Shown here in pieces: positions 1 to 10,500 of a stretch of DNA of 64,000 bases. The stretch's first letter is position 1. Every line of letters begins with the position of its first letter. The notes beneath the pieces are model-generated. The model made no database searches, had not been told where the DNA came from, and was given only the letters and a program-made list of their open reading frames with translations. Source of the DNA: Acidobacteriota bacterium (GTDB taxonomy: Bacteria > Acidobacteriota > Terriglobia > Terriglobales > Acidobacteriaceae); NCBI GenBank assembly GCA_021818585.1, contig JAKATU010000044.1:1-64000 (forward strand), given 5' to 3'. The position numbers and the translations under genes are program-made.

Positions 1-15
1 CCTCCACTCTCTCAA

Positions 16-308
16 TGAAATCAACAGCATCCGCACAAAAACAACGGGGACACACCCATCGTTAGAGGGTTAACCTGTCCCATAAAATCAATCACTTCCC
101 CACAAAAAAGTGGGGGGTAGTGAACGCTTTTTTCTGAGGGGTACGAACCGGACGAACACCAGACAATGGGGTGCCCCATCCAGGCTCCGCTTGGGTGGGA
201 CAGGAAAATGTCCGAACTGGAACGGCGCGCAAAGCGCGCGTACGCCCGTGCGGCCAGCACTTGGAACCTTGACCTATCTCATGGAATCAACAACATCCCC
301 ACAAAAAG
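16..308. repeat. Three imperfect copies of a short AATCAACAACATCCCCACAA-like motif
   Basis: Related strings of roughly 25 bases begin near 16, 84 and 284. Each has an AATCAAC-like start followed by CATCCCCACAAAAA, with a G-rich run (CGGGG or TGGGG) close behind. Spacing is irregular, about 70 and 200 bases, so this is not a CRISPR array. It may be a degraded palindromic repeat family or the edge of a lost element. Confidence 0.45.
175..199. repeat. REP-like palindrome
   Basis: CCCATCCA and TGGGTGGG form an 8-base stem (one G-U pair) around a 9-base loop, preceded by GGGGTGC. The GGGTGCCCCAT lead-in is the same style as the palindromes near 42193 and 34275. Confidence 0.5.
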
Positions 309-676
309 GACCGGGGGTGTCCAGGTTTTTACAGGCTACGAACCCGGGACAGTGCGGCCCGCGCAGCTGGCGCCTGGGTGCTCCGTAGCCCTTCCTGAGT
401 GAGCTACAGGCGAGTCGAACGATTGCTCAGGGAACGTGGGAATCGGCGCGCAGCGTCCACAGAGATAACCGGGCTCAAAGAGGGCATGACTCGTATAGAT
501 ATGCGATTAAAATCGTATATAAAGTATAAATTCGCAGTATTACTCATCGCCGTGAAATATCTGATTCAAAGAGACTTGGCAGACTAACGTCTCATAATAT
601 CATGATTATATTGGGCTTAGCGGACAGTAACAATGCATTTCAAAATCGTAGGGTACAGAGCCCCGCAACCAGCCCG

Positions 677-1408
677 CTAAGTCGACAAGCCAAGCCCGCC
701 ATCCACGCTCAGAATCTGCCCTGTGATGAAGTGCGGCCCGGTCGCAAAAAACATCACGGCAGCCGCCACATCCTGGGGAGTGCCGTTCCGCTTCATCGGC
801 GTCTTCTCCAGAAAGTGCTCATAACCGTCGCTCACTTCCCCGTTTACGATCATGCCCGGTGCCACGCAGTTCACGCTGATCTCCGGCGCAAAGGCCTTCG
901 CCATCGTCTGCGTCAGCATGTGCAGCGCCGCCTTCGACGTGCAGTAGTGCGCATGCGTCGACCAGGGATGCAGCCCGCCCAGCGAGCCGATATTAACAAT
1001 TCTTCCGCGCGTAGCCTTCAGGTGCGGATAAGCCGCTTTCGCCATCAGGAACGGCCCGCGCGTGTTCGTCTCAAACATCGCGTCCCACTGCTCCACCGTA
1101 ATCCGGATGTGATCGGCGGTCTCAAATCGCCCGGCGTTGTTGATCAGCAGGTCGAGCTTGCCGAACCGCGCCGCAGCAGCCTCCACGGCAGTCTGCACCG
1201 AGGCTTCCGACCGAACATCGGCCGGGATGGCGACCGCATCGAAGCCCAGTGCCCGGAGTTCTTCCACGGTCCTGGCGGCATGCTCTTCCGACTCTCGAAA
1301 GGTGATCGCGACATTGGCCCCGGCTGCGGCCAGAGCAAGGGCAAGACTGCGCCCAATGCGGCGGGCAGCGCCAGTAATCAGCACTGCCTTCGATTCCATG
1401 GCTTTCAT
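677..1408 (-). CDS. Short-chain dehydrogenase/reductase (SDR)
   Basis: About 243 residues, the usual length of a classical SDR. The N-terminus carries the nucleotide-binding TGAARRIG (the pteridine-reductase/3-oxoacyl-ACP-reductase style of TGxxxGxG), followed by NNAG and by the catalytic Ser of NIGSLGG with YCTSK. The C-terminal ITGQILSVDGGLGL is typical of FabG-like enzymes. The substrate cannot be read from the sequence. The frame can also start at a GTG ending at 1414 or an ATG at 1399; 1408 was taken because GAGTGG lies just upstream. It is divergent from the cyclotransferase gene across about 170 bases. Confidence 0.85.
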   Translation of the reverse strand: MKAMESKAVLITGAARRIGRSLALALAAAGANVAITFRESEEHAARTVEELRALGFDAVAIPADVRSEASVQTAVEAAAARFGKLDLLINNAGRFETADHIRITVEQWDAMFETNTRGPFLMAKAAYPHLKATRGRIVNIGSLGGLHPWSTHAHYCTSKAALHMLTQTMAKAFAPEISVNCVAPGMIVNGEVSDGYEHFLEKTPMKRNGTPQDVAAAVMFFATGPHFITGQILSVDGGLGLST

Positions 1409-1577
1409 ATCCACTCATTCTACCGGCAGAGTGACCCCATACCCATGGTGACAGGCAGCGGGAGCTTGTACAGCACCGAAGTTTCCAGCCTCGCAGCGAT
1501 AGACCGCGACGACCACTCAGGATTTGATACGTCTAATGGGAGCACAACTCACCTCGAATGGGATAAAGTGACAATCG

Positions 1578-2348
1578 ATGCTTCTCTTTCGCCGTGCCCT
1601 GCTAGCCCTGTGCTGCCTGCTATTGGCAGCTCCTGTCGCGTTTGGCGCTGATAGCTACCGCGTCATCCGCGTTTATCCGCACGACCCTGACGCCTTCATC
1701 CAGGGATTCTGCTTCTCCCACGGCCATCTTTACGAAAGCGACGGCCTCTACGGGCAATCGACCCTGCGTGAAGATGATCTGGCGACCGGACACCCCATCA
1801 AGGAAATTCATCTCCCCAGCAAGTACTTCGCGGAAGGCCTGACTTCGTGGGGCAATGAACTCATCCAACTCACATGGAGAGAGCACACTGGCTTCGTCTA
1901 TGACCGCCGTACCTTCAAACTTCTGCGAACCTTCCACTACAACTACGAGGGCTGGGGACTTACGCAGGACGGGCATGACCTCATCGAGAGCGACGGCAGC
2001 GACAAGCTGCGCTATATCGACCCCGAGACCTTCAAAACCGTCCGTGTCCTGCACGTCACCTATCACGGCAAGCCGGTCACGCAGTTGAATGAGCTCGAAT
2101 ACATCAACGGCATGATCTACTCCAACGTGTGGATGACCAACCGGATCGCCATCATCTCGCCAGTGACCGGCGACGTCGTCCACTGGATCAACCTCACCGG
2201 AATCCTTCCGCTGCCTGAGGAGCGCGGCCCAAACGCAGTCCTCAACGGTATTGCATGGAACCCAGCAACCCACCAGTTGCTGGTAACCGGCAAGCTGTGG
2301 CCAAAGATCTTTCAGATTGAAGTGATCCCAGGCAAGCCGGGCAAGTAA
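1578..2348 (+). CDS. Glutaminyl-peptide cyclotransferase, secreted
   Basis: This 256-residue protein starts with a cleavable signal peptide (LLALCCLLLAAPVAFGA) and matches the bacterial/plant glutamine cyclotransferase family (Glu_cyclase_2), a five-bladed beta-propeller that turns N-terminal glutamine of peptides into pyroglutamate. Visible family features are PHDPDAFIQGFCF near the mature start, ESDGLYGQSTLRE, the central LIESDGSDKLRYIDP, LNELEYINGMIYSNVW and a final LNGIAWNP...LLVTGKLWPKIFQI. It should act outside the inner membrane. It converges, with 32 bases between stops, on a 5-oxoprolinase-type gene that would open pyroglutamate. Confidence 0.9.
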   Translation: MLLFRRALLALCCLLLAAPVAFGADSYRVIRVYPHDPDAFIQGFCFSHGHLYESDGLYGQSTLREDDLATGHPIKEIHLPSKYFAEGLTSWGNELIQLTWREHTGFVYDRRTFKLLRTFHYNYEGWGLTQDGHDLIESDGSDKLRYIDPETFKTVRVLHVTYHGKPVTQLNELEYINGMIYSNVWMTNRIAIISPVTGDVVHWINLTGILPLPEERGPNAVLNGIAWNPATHQLLVTGKLWPKIFQIEVIPGKPGK

Positions 2349-2380
2349 GCCCGGCTTCACCACCATCACCCTGCTAACCG

Positions 2381-5300
2381 CTATTCGCCCCAGCCGCCGC
2401 CGCCGGGCGTCTCCAGTCGCAGCACCGTGCCCGTCGAAACCCGTACACTGCACTTGCCCGGCAAAATCGTATCCTCGGCCGTATCCGGCAACCGCATTGT
2501 AGCCTTGCCGGCCGCGCCTTCATCGCCACCCTGCAGTCCGTAGGGCCGGAACTTTCGACGCTCGGCCAGCAACGTAACCTGCGCGTCCGCCAGCAACTCC
2601 AGCTCACGAACCAGACCATCTCCACCCCGAAACTTCCCTGCTCCGCCGGAGCCGGCTCGCCGCCCATAGCGCCTCACCCGGAACGGATAGGCGTACTCCA
2701 GCGCCTCGATAGGCGTGTTCAGCGAATTCGTCATATGAGTTTGCACGCCGGAGACGCCATCCATCCCCGGACGCGCCCCCATGCCGCCCGCCGTGGTCTC
2801 GTAGTAGGTAAACGTAGCCCCGGTACGTGGATCAACCCCACCGATGGTCAGATTGCTCATGGTTCCAGCGGCAGCCGCCGGAACCCGCTCGGGAGCGGCC
2901 TTGGCAAGCGCCCGCAACACCACATCGACAATGCGCTGCGAGGTCTCCACATTGCCGCCAGCAACCGCCGCCGGCGGCAGCGCGTCCACAATACTCCCGG
3001 GGCGAGTGAGCAGCGTCAACGGCCTCAAAATGCCCGCCGTCGCAGGCGCCTGCTCTCCGAGCAGGCAGCGGAGCACATAGAAGCAGGCAGACAGAGTAAT
3101 CGACCGAACCGCGTTCACGCTGCCCTGCACCTGGTCGCAGCACTCGCGCAAATCAATCGTCAGGCTCCCCTGCTCCGGCGCCAGTTGCAGCACGGCTGCC
3201 AGGCGGCGCGGCGAATCTGTTATGCCATCATCGTCCAGCCAGTCCTCCGCGGTGAACTCACCGGCAGGCATCCTGCTCACTTCGGCTCGCACCAGACGTT
3301 CGGAATAGTTCAGCAGTGCAGCTGCCCACTGTTGAGCCCGCTCCGCGCCGTACTTCTCCGCAAGTTCGCGCGCACGCTGCTCTCCCACGCGACAGGCGCC
3401 AATCTGCGCGGCCAGATCGCCCTCGCGCTCCTGTGGCGTGCGCACATTCCACAACAGCAGGTCGAGCATTTCGCGGTCGAGCCGCCCGCGCCGGACAATT
3501 CGAACCGGTGGGATGCGAATGCCCTCCTGAAACACCTCGCTCGCCGGCCCCATGGAACCGGCGAATGTACCGCCAACATCCGCATGATGCGCCCGCGCGG
3601 AAACATAAAACGAAGGAGCCGAATCCTCATCGCTCAGAAACACCGGCAGCACCATGGTGATGTCAGGCAGATGCGTCCCACCAGCAAACGGGTCATTCAG
3701 AATGGCAATATCACCCGGCTCAAAGTCGATCTTCTCGACCGCTGCCTGCACAGACATCGGCATCGAGCCAAGATGCACCGGCATGTGATCTCCCATCGCA
3801 ATCACCTGCCCGCGCGCATCAAAAATCGCACAGGAGTAATCCCGCCGCTCCTTGATGTTGGGGGAAACCGCCGTCCGCCTCAGCGCAGCGCCCATCTCCT
3901 CTGCGATGGAATGGACTGCGCTGGAGAAAATAGCCAGTTCCACGGAATCAGGCTGGTCGACTTTCATATCTGGGAAGGACACACCATGCGACTCATCTTC
4001 TGCAACACCAACGTCCACGACAAGATTGCCCCATCCATCCATGCTGGCCCATGCACCCGGAGGCAAAACCGTCACAGAGCTGTATTCCGTGATCAAAGCC
4101 GGGCCAGAAACTCTGTCTCCCGGGATGAGCGTTTCGCGGTCATAGATTTTCGCGGTCTGCCACTGACCCTCGAAGTACACCTGCCGCTCACCGGTAAGCG
4201 CCGCCTGTCCTTTACCCTCAATCCGTGCAACTCTCTCGGGCACGAATGATTCACCAACAACCACGGCGCGAAGACGTACATTGACGATCTCCACGGGGCG
4301 CTGCGCGTCGCAAAAACCATACCGCTGCTGATGAAGCGCGTGGAACTCATTCAGGGTAGCGGCAAGGCTCGCCCCATCGAAAGGAATGTTCAGTTCATAT
4401 CCCTGGCCGCGATAGCGAATATCCAGCGATCGCTCCACCCGCCACGAGGAGCTGGCGTGTGCAGGGCCTCCAGAAGTAAATTCAGCTTGAGCCTCCGTCT
4501 CCAGCTCCGCTATCACTCTGCCAAGCTGCTCTTCAGCGTCATCCCGCAGCATCACAGTCCGGGAGTAGTCCCGTACCGCATCCGCCAGCAGGATACCGAC
4601 CGCCGACAAAGCACCGGGAAGCCGAGGAATAAGAACGCGAGGAATGCGCAACGCTCGCGCCAACGCACAGGCGTGCAAGGGGCCGCCGCCGCCGAAGGCC
4701 ACCAACGTAAAGTCGCGAGGATCATGACCTCGCTCGACAGAAATGACCTGGATCGCCTTCTGCATCTCGGTTTCCACCACGCGCAGGATTCCCGATGCGT
4801 ACGCCTCTACGTTGAGCAACGGCCCACGCGCAGCATCGAGCGCGGCGTGAGCCCGAGCACGATCCAGTTTGACCTTGCCGCCAAGAAAGCTCTGCTCATC
4901 GAGCCGGCCCAGCAGCAGATTCGCATCCGTGACCGTTACGCTATCGCTGCGGCCATAACAAACCGGTCCGGGATTGCTCCCTGCGGACTCCGGCCCCACG
5001 CGCAGCAGGCCGCCGGCGTCAAAGCGAGCAATCGAACCCCCGCCTGCTCCGGCGGTATGAATATCCAGCATCGGTACACCAACCGGCACGCCTGCCACGA
5101 TGGCTTCATGCGTGAGAGCGGTGCCGCCCCGGCTGACGTCGGCAAGAAACACATCCGTGGATGTGCCACCCATGTCGAATCCGATGATCTTTCCAAATCC
5201 GGCCAGTTGCGCCATGCGATAAGCGCCAATCACGCCACCCGCCGGACCTGACACAACGGTGCGCACGGGCTCCTGCGCAGCAATCCGAGCAGAGGTAATA

Positions 5301-5992
5301 CCGCCTGAGGACTGCATCACCTCGACGTTGCCCTGATGCTCGGCACGCACGCGGTCAGACAAACCCAGCAGGTACTTTTCCATCCGCGGCGCAAGGTAGG
5401 CGTTGACCACCGTGGTGGAAGCGCGTTCGTACTCTCGAAATTCAGGCAGAATGCGGTGCGATACGGATACAGGCACTCCCAGATGCGCCAGGGCCCCGGC
5501 AACCCGCTGCTCATTTGCAGGATTGGCAAAAGAAAAGAGCAGTGAGATGGCAATCGCCTCCGCGTCGGATTTCTGCACCGCATCGGCCAGGGCTTCCAGC
5601 TCTTGATCAGAAGGCACGCGAAGGATTCTTCCTTCCGCGCTGACCCTCTCCGGAACGCCGAACCGCAGGCCGGGCATCACAATGCATTCGGGAACAGGAG
5701 CAAACCAATCGTAGAGATGGGCGCGGGTCTGCCGGCCAATCGCAATCGTGTCCTCAAAACCCGCAGTGGTAACAAATGCCACCCGCGCACCTTTGCGCTC
5801 CAGCATCGCATTGGTGCCAACCGTTGTTCCGTGTCGCACGTCCATCACGCCCGAGCCAATCAGGGACATCCCCTCAAGAACGGCGTTTGCGGGGTCTGCG
5901 GAACTGGAAAAAACCTTAAGTACCTGAAGCACCCCATCCTGTATATAGACGCAGTCCGTAAATGTACCGCCCGTGTCGATTGCAACGCGCAA
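2381..5992 (-). CDS. 5-oxoprolinase/hydantoinase HyuA-HyuB fusion
   Basis: A 1203-residue fusion of the two hydantoinase subunits. Residues about 1-680 form HyuA: AIDTGGTFTD at the N-terminus, MDVRHGTTVGTNAML, GFDMGGTSTDVF, and AFGGGGPLHA, which are phosphate-binding motifs of the ASKHA fold. Residues about 700-1200 form HyuB: EEMGAALRRTAVSPNIKERRDYS, GDHMPVHLGSM, ILNDPFAGGTHLPD, and an FRGGDG...LETPGGGGWG end. Fused enzymes of this length include ATP-dependent 5-oxoprolinase, which hydrolyses 5-oxoproline to glutamate; a hydantoin substrate is possible. The start is TTG with GGGAGAG seven bases upstream. It diverges from the MFS gene at 6076. Confidence 0.9.
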   Translation of the reverse strand: MRVAIDTGGTFTDCVYIQDGVLQVLKVFSSSADPANAVLEGMSLIGSGVMDVRHGTTVGTNAMLERKGARVAFVTTAGFEDTIAIGRQTRAHLYDWFAPVPECIVMPGLRFGVPERVSAEGRILRVPSDQELEALADAVQKSDAEAIAISLLFSFANPANEQRVAGALAHLGVPVSVSHRILPEFREYERASTTVVNAYLAPRMEKYLLGLSDRVRAEHQGNVEVMQSSGGITSARIAAQEPVRTVVSGPAGGVIGAYRMAQLAGFGKIIGFDMGGTSTDVFLADVSRGGTALTHEAIVAGVPVGVPMLDIHTAGAGGGSIARFDAGGLLRVGPESAGSNPGPVCYGRSDSVTVTDANLLLGRLDEQSFLGGKVKLDRARAHAALDAARGPLLNVEAYASGILRVVETEMQKAIQVISVERGHDPRDFTLVAFGGGGPLHACALARALRIPRVLIPRLPGALSAVGILLADAVRDYSRTVMLRDDAEEQLGRVIAELETEAQAEFTSGGPAHASSSWRVERSLDIRYRGQGYELNIPFDGASLAATLNEFHALHQQRYGFCDAQRPVEIVNVRLRAVVVGESFVPERVARIEGKGQAALTGERQVYFEGQWQTAKIYDRETLIPGDRVSGPALITEYSSVTVLPPGAWASMDGWGNLVVDVGVAEDESHGVSFPDMKVDQPDSVELAIFSSAVHSIAEEMGAALRRTAVSPNIKERRDYSCAIFDARGQVIAMGDHMPVHLGSMPMSVQAAVEKIDFEPGDIAILNDPFAGGTHLPDITMVLPVFLSDEDSAPSFYVSARAHHADVGGTFAGSMGPASEVFQEGIRIPPVRIVRRGRLDREMLDLLLWNVRTPQEREGDLAAQIGACRVGEQRARELAEKYGAERAQQWAAALLNYSERLVRAEVSRMPAGEFTAEDWLDDDGITDSPRRLAAVLQLAPEQGSLTIDLRECCDQVQGSVNAVRSITLSACFYVLRCLLGEQAPATAGILRPLTLLTRPGSIVDALPPAAVAGGNVETSQRIVDVVLRALAKAAPERVPAAAAGTMSNLTIGGVDPRTGATFTYYETTAGGMGARPGMDGVSGVQTHMTNSLNTPIEALEYAYPFRVRRYGRRAGSGGAGKFRGGDGLVRELELLADAQVTLLAERRKFRPYGLQGGDEGAAGKATMRLPDTAEDTILPGKCSVRVSTGTVLRLETPGGGGWGE

Positions 5993-6075
5993 GGACTTAC
6001 TCTCCCTACCGAGGAAGGATTAATCTCCGAGCATACCGTATGCTGGAAGTCTCATGAAGCAGTAACGGAGCAAGC

Positions 6076-7308
6076 TTGCTACCTTTTCTTGATTGGCTCA
6101 CAACCGCCTCCCGGAATCAGAAACGGGCCCTGCTGGCAGCCTCTCTAGGCTGGATGCTGGACAGCATGGACGTGATGCTTTACGCCTTTGTGCTGGGACC
6201 GGTTCAGCGCGAGATGCACCTCTCCTCGGCGGCAAGCGGAGCGATGATGTCTGCCACGCTGATTGCCGCCGCTGTCGGCGGCCTGGTATTCGGCGTGATT
6301 GCGGATCGCATGGGACGCACGCGGGCCCTGACCATGAGCATGCTGTTGTATTCCATTGCCACAGCCCTCTGCGGATTTGCGCACTCCGCGACTGAATTGG
6401 CTGCGTACCGGGTACTTGTAGGGCTTGGCATGGGCGGCGAGTGGGCCTCCGGTGCGGCTCTCGTGGCAGAAATCTGGCCGGAGCAACATCGCGGCAAGGC
6501 ATTGGCCGTCGTGCAAAGCTTCTGGGCCGTAGGCTACGCGCTCGGCGCTGGGATCGTCGCCGTTGTTCTGCCCAGCTTTGGCTGGCGCGCCGTATTTTTC
6601 GTCGGAGTTGCCCCGGCCCTGGTAACGTTGTGGATTCGACGCCACGTTCGGGAACCGGAGCTGTTTGAACGCGAGCGGGTAACGCGCCCGCCAGTCGGCC
6701 AGATCTTTCGCGGCTCACTTGGCCGCAGTACCTTAATTTGCGCTTCCATGAATGCCGCGACGCTGTTCGCGTGGTGGGGTCTGTTCACCTGGGTTCCGCG
6801 GTTTCTGTCCATGCCCGTCGCACAGGGCGGACGAGGCCTAAACATTGTTCAGACTTCGGGCTGGACCATCGTCATGCAATTCGGCACTTTCCTTGGATAT
6901 CTCACCTTTGGCTACCTGGCCGATCACTTCAACCGCAAGTACACCTACATCGCCTTTCTCGTCATCGCGGCAATCCTTGTTCCCGTGTTCGCCTCCGTTC
7001 GCAATCCAGCGGCTTTGCTGGTGATTGGACCGTTTGTCGGCTTCTTCGGCACTGGATATTTCTCCGGCTTCGTGATCATTACGAGTGAGTTGTTTCCGAC
7101 GCGCCTGCGAGCAACCGCCATGGGCTTTGTCTACAACATTGGCCGCGTTGTCAGCGCCGCGGCGCCGTGGATGATTGGAGGCATCGCGGAACATGCCGGC
7201 ATCAGCGCTGCGCTCGGAATCACTTCCGTCGCATTCGGCCTGGCCGCGTTAATCGCCACCAGGCTACGTCCACATTCGAAACCTGTATCAGCGCAGTCGT
7301 CCTTTTGA
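6076..7308 (+). CDS. MFS transporter, AAHS/SHS-like
   Basis: A 410-residue major facilitator with twelve predicted membrane helices. Motifs: LGWMLDSMDVMLYAF in helix 1, the loop 2-3 signature GVIADRMGRTRAL, GLGMGGEWASGAALVAEIWPEQHRGKA in helices 4-5, and the second-half GYLADHFNRKYTY. The D-x-x-D pattern of helix 1 and the GMGGEW string are typical of aromatic-acid/sialate-type organic-anion:proton symporters. The start is a TTG with GGAG five bases upstream, and the gene is divergent from the 5-oxoprolinase across about 80 bases. That context suggests an organic acid such as pyroglutamate as substrate, which is inference only. Confidence 0.85.
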   Translation: MLPFLDWLTTASRNQKRALLAASLGWMLDSMDVMLYAFVLGPVQREMHLSSAASGAMMSATLIAAAVGGLVFGVIADRMGRTRALTMSMLLYSIATALCGFAHSATELAAYRVLVGLGMGGEWASGAALVAEIWPEQHRGKALAVVQSFWAVGYALGAGIVAVVLPSFGWRAVFFVGVAPALVTLWIRRHVREPELFERERVTRPPVGQIFRGSLGRSTLICASMNAATLFAWWGLFTWVPRFLSMPVAQGGRGLNIVQTSGWTIVMQFGTFLGYLTFGYLADHFNRKYTYIAFLVIAAILVPVFASVRNPAALLVIGPFVGFFGTGYFSGFVIITSELFPTRLRATAMGFVYNIGRVVSAAAPWMIGGIAEHAGISAALGITSVAFGLAALIATRLRPHSKPVSAQSSF

Positions 7309-7472
7309 ATCCCCTCGAGGACAATCCCCCGATACATTCATCGTGAAGCTATTCTGCATTTGATGTTGTGACCTCAATCAACCGATTGGTGTTTTTGTCA
7401 CACAGGCAAGGGTCTTTTGCATCATGATGAAGTGTCGGAGGACGGCCCATGCGTCAGCTGGAGCACAACCTG

Positions 7473-7504
7473 AAAAGCTTGCTCGACCTCACGATCGAGC
7501 AAGC
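7473..7504 (-). terminator. Rho-independent terminator of the TonB receptor gene
   Basis: On the minus strand GCTTGCTCGA and TCGAGCAAGC form a perfect 10-base stem with an 8-base loop, followed by TTTT. It lies 16 bases past the receptor stop codon. Confidence 0.85.
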
Positions 7505-7519
7505 CTTCCAGGTTCACGA

Positions 7520-10500
7520 TTAAAAGTTAAGGTACGCCTCAAATTGCAGTTGTCGCGGCTGACCCACTTGTTGTGTCACCCTGCCAAAAGCAGGGCTATC
7601 AATATTGGTTACGATTCCTCCGAGTTGTGTCCGATTGAAAATATTGAACGCATCCGCCCTCAGCCGCAAAGATGTCCCCTTCCATATCGGAAATGTTTTA
7701 TCCACGGCCACACTTTCATTGGCGTTGCCTGGAGCTCTCAATCCATATGCGCCATGCCGAGGAGTTGTTCCATACGTGTAGGGAGCTGCATCCTGAAATG
7801 CATTCACATTGATATATGGCACTGGATTTATCTTCGGTCCACCCTCCGCTGCGCCACTGCCATAAGAACCATTAATCCTGACTGCTCCAGCAAACGAGGG
7901 GTTATAGTCAGCGTAGCAATTACCCGCAGCCGGTAACCTGCAGACCGAGGTAAAGGGCCCAAGAAAACCGCCAGCGCTGTAATTGGTGATAACGGACAAC
8001 CTCCAGTCACCAATCAAATTGTTCAATCGTGCGCTTCGGAAAGACAGCGCATGCCCCTGACCAATCGGGAGAACATAGCTGAGCGTGCCAGTGAATATCT
8101 GGGTCGGCGTACTACTGCTAACCGTGCGATCCAGGTTTGGATCGTAAGCATTTCTGGTTCCTGCGGCGGTGTTCGGTCTTGCGTGCTCACCACCCGCATC
8201 ATTGATTTCTCTACCCCACGTATAGGCAACGTGAAAGAACAATCCATGTTGCATAACGTGCTCCGCAACCACCTGCATGGAATCGTAATGCCCTCTCCCA
8301 TAGCTGGCTATTTGATCATTGATGCCGCCATACTGCGGAAACGGCCTCAACATTTGCGCTATCGAGCCATCGAAATTGGCGTACGGAACGCTGATCCCAG
8401 GCATCATGGCCTGCGCCGCTGCCAAATTTTTGGCATTCTCTGGAAGCAGCAACAGGTTACCGAGTTGAAGATACTTAGGGTTTAATTGATTAGAGTAGAT
8501 GCCATAGCCGCTCACAAGGGCAAGACGACGGCTTGAGCTTCCCGCGTAGCTAATCGAAAATGCGGTCGACGGAGTGAACTGCTGCTGAAGAGTAAGATTC
8601 CAATATTGAGTGTAAGAAGGATAACCGGCATGCTGAGGATCGGCATAGGTCACTCCGCCTCCGGTAGGCCCGGTCGTGGTATTGAAGCCGGTATTCAAGG
8701 TAGGTTCGAAGAAGGGAGGGTGCGTGTATGACGGATACCCGTTATTCCAGTTAAACGCAGCCACACCGCCGGCGTTTGCCGCTGTAAACGATGGAGAAGC
8801 CGCATATCCCAATTGTCCGTAGTTGGGAGTAGTTCCTCCGAGAGCTCCGGACTGGAAATGCATAATGCTGTAGGAACCACGAATCACGGTTCCGTTCTTT
8901 GGGCTGAAGGCAAACCCAACTCTTGGTTCAAAATTCAAGTGACGTGTAATTACAGGTGTTCTGCAGTTGCAGCTATCCGTACCGTTGCCCGCAAATTCCA
9001 GCGCTCCTGGAAAGTTATCCACTGCAGGATTTGCCAGAGTGGGATTGAAGAAGGATAGCTTGTTACTCGCCTCCACAAACGGGTTATACACTACATAACG
9101 AAGCCCTAAATTAACACTCAACTTGCGCGTCGTCCGCCAGTCGTCCTGCAAATACAAAGCATAATTACTGAATCGGCCTCTGACGTCTGGAACATTAGTG
9201 TCATAAAGGCTTGCAGATGCAAGGTCACCGAGAAGATAGCTAGCATAAGAATTTCCGTTAGTGCTGGAAATTACGCCAGCAGAGCTATAGCCGGCAGTTT
9301 GTCCATTACTGAAGTTGTTCGCCGTAATCTGGCTTGGCTCGCTCTGATCGGCGCTCTGAAACTGAAATTGCCCACCAAAGGTCAGATCGTGCTTTCCACG
9401 GACCCATTGAAGGTTATCCTGAAACTCGTTATCGGTGTCTAAAAAAGCAATCGACGCAGAAAAATTGAAAGTTGCCCAGCTCGTCGGTGAGTTCGGGCCG
9501 CCAAAGCTGACCGGCGGAAAGTCCTCACTGGCTAAGCCGCTCGGCATACCTGTCAGTCCAGCCTTTGCAGCCCAGTCGCCCGACGTCGTCACATTCTGCA
9601 GCGGGTTGATGAAGCGGTTGAATTGATATCCGAATATGTTAACGAGATTTGGATTAATTGTCTGGGTATCTTCCACTTGGTACAGGCTTGTAGTGCTATT
9701 TGAAGTTCTTCCATTTACATAAGGAATTGGCAGCAGGGCTCCCCCTACAGCGGGAATACTAATCTGATCCAGCGATCCCTCTTGACCAACAAAACTAAGG
9801 TGATTCGACTTTGTGATTGCATAGTCGAGCTTTCCGAGAAACAGGTTCTGATTATTTCCTGAGTTGAATGAGCCGAGGTAGTTATTCACGATGGACGAGT
9901 TAATGGGCGCCGGGAGTGCGGACTCGAGAAACTTTGAAATGGGAGAAATCCGATCCTGTGGAATGATATTTCCAGGAAACGGTTGCCTCGTGCATACGTT
10001 CCCGACACACTGCGCGGTATTAGGATCATAAATCGGAACAGGCAAGGCGCTGAAGTCGCCCTGACGCTCAGCCAAGGTAGGGATCGTATATAGGACCGGA
10101 TTTGTTCCAGCCACAAATCTATATCCGTCATAGTTGAAGAAGAAGAACATCTTGTTCTTCAAAATCGGCCCCCCCACGCTTACGCCAAACTCGTTTTGAT
10201 GTTCAACCGGCGTCTTTGCAGAGAAGTAACCAGCGGCGTCAAAGGCTGTATTGCGAATGTTTTCATAAACAGTGCCATGAAATTTGTTTGTGCCCGATTT
10301 CAATACGATATTCACCACACCATCGCCCTGGTAGTAGGCAGGAATACCGCTGGTGAGCACCTGAAAGTCGCTTACCGCCTCCAAAGGCGTGTCACCGGTG
10401 ATCGTCCTCAAATCACCACCAATTAGAACTTCACTGGCAGGCATTCCATTCACGTATAACTGCGATGCCTCGCCTGCGCCACCGTTCAGGTCGAAAGTAG

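Larger units (their letters stand above)
1..676. other. Accessory stretch without a supported gene
   Basis: No reading frame here looks like a real protein. The stretch holds three imperfect copies of a short motif and one palindrome, both listed separately. A short plus-strand piece at about 399-450 reads SYRRVERLLRERG, which resembles a stretch of IS6-type transposases, but it follows a stop codon directly and is lost within about 20 residues, so at most it is a relic. The A/T-rich part at 490-600 has no clear promoter. Confidence 0.5.

Noticed and set aside
1-320. CRISPR array
   Set aside because: Only three imperfect repeat copies, spaced about 70 and 200 bases; no regular spacers and no cas genes.
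602-1651. Plus-strand frame of 349 codons
   Set aside because: Antisense of the SDR gene; composition is not protein-like.
2735-4249. Long plus-strand frame of 504 codons
   Set aside because: It is the antisense of the 5-oxoprolinase gene; Arg/His-rich composition without motifs is typical of a shadow frame in GC-rich DNA.
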